NCBI RefSeq assembly: GCF_005280205.1
Contig: NZ_SUND01000001.1
Span: 1-64,000, forward strand
Source: Bacillus yapensis
Lineage (GTDB): Bacteria; Bacillota; Bacilli; Bacillales; Cytobacillaceae
Length of the DNA: 64,000 bases
Direction of reading: 5' to 3'
The first letter of the stretch is position 1; every line of letters starts with the position of its first letter. The notes below the pieces were generated by a model. That model had not been told where the DNA came from and ran no database searches. It saw nothing but the letters and a program-made list of their open reading frames with translations. A program made the translations under genes and the position numbers. Shown here piece by piece: positions 62,469-64,000 of the stretch.

Positions 62469-63026
62469 CTAAATTGGCAAGCTTGCCATAATACTGTTGT
62501 ATACTTTTACCGCCAAATATAACACACCAGTTAACAACCCAGACCAAATCACAACTTGAAAAAAGATTACACCGATTGTCCCGGCAAAGGTCATAGAAGA
62601 ACTAATTTTAAAGACAAAATAAATAAAATATACGACTGTCGTCAACACAAAAATCGCCACAATGCCGATCATGCTAAAGAGACTAAAGAGCGATAAAGCT
62701 CCGCCAATAAAATAAATGAGTGAACCAGCACGAATATGCTTCAAACTATCTCCTTCTGAATCCTTAGAAAAGAAAAGGAGAGAAATCTCATTCACTGTAT
62801 TAGCGATTAGCTTCAATGCAGCAAACACCATAAAAAAGAGAATTAGAAGTAAGCTGAGTAGGGCTAATTTAATGCCACCATCAGTAAAGAATTCCTTCAT
62901 TCCCTCATAAATACCAGCATTTTTTAAAATCTCAAGGAGCTCCATCTCAACTGGAATGGATAGAGAAAGGCTGAACAAAAGTATCGCAAGAAGTGGAAAG
63001 TAGCTTGTTAAGTATGTATTTTTCAT
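62469..63026 (-). CDS. yufK: YufK-like membrane protein
   Basis: A 185-residue protein with about five membrane helices, e.g. TYLTSYFPLLAILLFSLSLS, and GALSLFSLFSMIGIVAIF. It matches B. subtilis YufK in length and in position upstream of mrpA. Function unknown. Start ATG with GGAGAATTAGG upstream. Its terminator is at 62433-62464. Confidence 0.82.
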   Translation of the reverse strand: MKNTYLTSYFPLLAILLFSLSLSIPVEMELLEILKNAGIYEGMKEFFTDGGIKLALLSLLLILFFMVFAALKLIANTVNEISLLFFSKDSEGDSLKHIRAGSLIYFIGGALSLFSLFSMIGIVAIFVLTTVVYFIYFVFKISSSMTFAGTIGVIFFQVVIWSGLLTGVLYLAVKVYNSIMASLPI

Positions 63027-63047
63027 CCTAATTCTCCAACATCAAAA

Positions 63048-63075
63048 AGTAGATTTCACCATGATGAAATCTACT
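63048..63075 (-). terminator. terminator of the 63119 gene
   Basis: AGTAGATTTCA-CCATGA-TGAAATCTACT, an 11-bp perfect stem; on the minus strand it is followed by TTTTT. Confidence 0.92.
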
Positions 63076-63118
63076 CTATTATGAAAGAATTATCATTTAC
63101 TGACAAGTTTTTTCCATT

Positions 63119-63340
63119 TTATAGTTCTTCTATTCGCACATATTCTCTTGCTTTAAAAACTTTATATCTTCTAGGTAAATTCTGCACGGGATTAGAGATT
63201 GGCATGATCTCTACGATGTTTTCATCCTCCAACCCAATCATCGGATCATAGAATTCCCTTTTATGCTGACTTTCCCAAAACCATGCTAGAGAAAATAGGA
63301 GGAGAAAAATGGTCGTGACTGTTAGTATTTTTCTTCTCAT
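63119..63340 (-). CDS. small exported or membrane-anchored protein, unknown
   Basis: A 73-residue protein with a basic start and one hydrophobic helix (MRRKILTVTTIFLLLFSLAWFW), then a soluble tail with FYDPMIGLEDENIVEIMPIS. The ATG at 63340 follows GGAGGTG. No family recognised. It is monocistronic with its own terminator and lies between yufK and mrpA. Confidence 0.65.
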   Translation of the reverse strand: MRRKILTVTTIFLLLFSLAWFWESQHKREFYDPMIGLEDENIVEIMPISNPVQNLPRRYKVFKAREYVRIEEL

Positions 63341-63615
63341 TTCACACACCTCCGTCTTTAGGTTAGTGTGTCAAAACCGGCTTAATTTTATACTCAAATT
63401 CATATTTTTTTAGAAATTTTTCGTCGTATTTTTACGCGTTTCTACCTATTTATTATAAAAGGCTAGAACCTTAAGGAATAAGCCATTGATCCATGCAACT
63501 AGATACTTTTTCATGTATAATTTTATGTATACGAAATTCATAATCGTCGAATCTTAGGGAAAAACAGATACAGGAATGATATATTTTTTGTTGGATTTTT
63601 TAAGGGGGGGTTGTT

Positions 63616-64000
63616 TTGTCATTGTTGCATTTAGCTATTATTGCACCATTGCTATGGGCTATTTTAGTCCCACTTTTTTATAAAAGCTTTCGTCAAATAC
63701 ATACTGGATGGTTTGTATTACCACTACCGATTATTCTTTTTATTTACTTCTTTTCCTTTATCTCCACAACGAGGCATCAAGCTATCGTTATGGAAACGCT
63801 TAACTGGATCCCATCTATGGGGATTAATTTCACGGCAAAAGTGGATGGACTCGGACTTCTTTTTGCCCTGTTAATTACCGGTATTGGGGCATTAGTTATC
63901 CTGTATTCCATTTACTATTTATCAAAAACCAAAGAAAAACTAAATACCTTTTATACTTATTTGCTCCTTTTTATGGGAGCTATGCTTGGAGTTGTTCTAT
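63616..64000 (+). CDS. mrpA: Na+/H+ antiporter subunit MrpA, 5' portion (partial)
   Basis: Translating from the TTG at 63616 gives 128 codons without a stop to the window edge: LLHLAIIAPLLWAILVPLFYKSF, then NWIPSMGINFTAKVDGLGLLFALLITGIGALVILYSIYYL, matching the N-terminus of MrpA/NuoL-like subunits (the loop before LDGL and the ARYYLS-type segment). AAGGGGGG lies five bases upstream of the TTG, supporting this start. MrpA is the large first subunit of the Mrp Na+(K+)/H+ antiporter complex; the following mrpB-G genes lie beyond the window. Confidence 0.88.
   Translation, partial: MSLLHLAIIAPLLWAILVPLFYKSFRQIHTGWFVLPLPIILFIYFFSFISTTRHQAIVMETLNWIPSMGINFTAKVDGLGLLFALLITGIGALVILYSIYYLSKTKEKLNTFYTYLLLFMGAMLGVVL

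Overview
The window comes from a low-GC, Gram-positive, endospore-forming bacterium of the Bacillaceae. The evidence is a Bacillus-type rrn leader, Spo0E-, CsgA- and YteA-type sporulation genes, a RocR/sigma-54 arginine regulon, a LtaS lipoteichoic acid synthase, and a right half whose gene order follows the B. subtilis yug-kap-pbpD-yufK-mrp region. The species cannot be fixed from sequence alone.

Layout. 1-700: 5' end of a 16S rRNA gene (minus strand) with two tandem promoters. 700-8400: accessory transport and sensing genes (GNAT, EamA transporter, MgtC-like protein, tRNA-Ala(GGC), a nupG-type nucleoside transporter behind a guanine riboswitch, GtrA protein) and two tandem soluble chemoreceptor-like genes. 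8440-10400: an IS200/IS605-type element with a TnpB-related protein only, abutting the end of a DedA gene. 10400-21700: methyltransferase, TauE-type exporter, MFS transporter, phosphosulfolactate synthase overlapping a histidine phosphatase, YitT protein, CwlO-like hydrolase, LtaS, TatA, Spo0E-like protein. 21700-32800: a glycolate/glyoxylate block on the minus strand (FadR-type regulator, glcE, glcF, glcD, malate synthase G, FAH-family protein, IclR regulator, LctP/GlcA-type permease). 33000-39200: small zinc-motif protein and an appDFABC-ordered oligopeptide ABC transporter. 39800-45900: yteA, csgA-like, yceI, yugO, yugN, pgi, yugJ/K-type alcohol dehydrogenase. 46400-49150: rocD and rocR, divergent around a sigma-54 promoter. 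49200-64000: yugI, galU, an NSS transporter, a small XRE regulator, alaT, alaR, yugF, yugE, patB, kapB (kinB absent), kapD, pbpD, a radical SAM/SPASM gene, yufK, and the first 128 codons of mrpA, which starts with TTG and runs off the window.

How the parts work together. The glycolate block would import glycolate, oxidise it to glyoxylate with GlcDEF and condense it with acetyl-CoA by malate synthase G. A GTTGC-N7-GCAAC-like site lies upstream of both glcB and the permease, which suggests one shared regulator. RocD and RocR with two upstream palindromes form a textbook arginine/ornithine catabolic switch. The yceI gene has a consensus sigma-A promoter followed by a palindrome resembling the MhqR (quinone stress) operator.

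The most unusual items are the TnpB-related protein, which lacks the recognisable zinc finger and third catalytic Asp motif but sits beside a strongly foldable RNA at the element's right end; a six-unit, strictly 52-bp-period hairpin repeat after pbpD; a TTCCGG array with about 20.5-bp period after patB; and a hairpin that buries the yugN ribosome-binding site.
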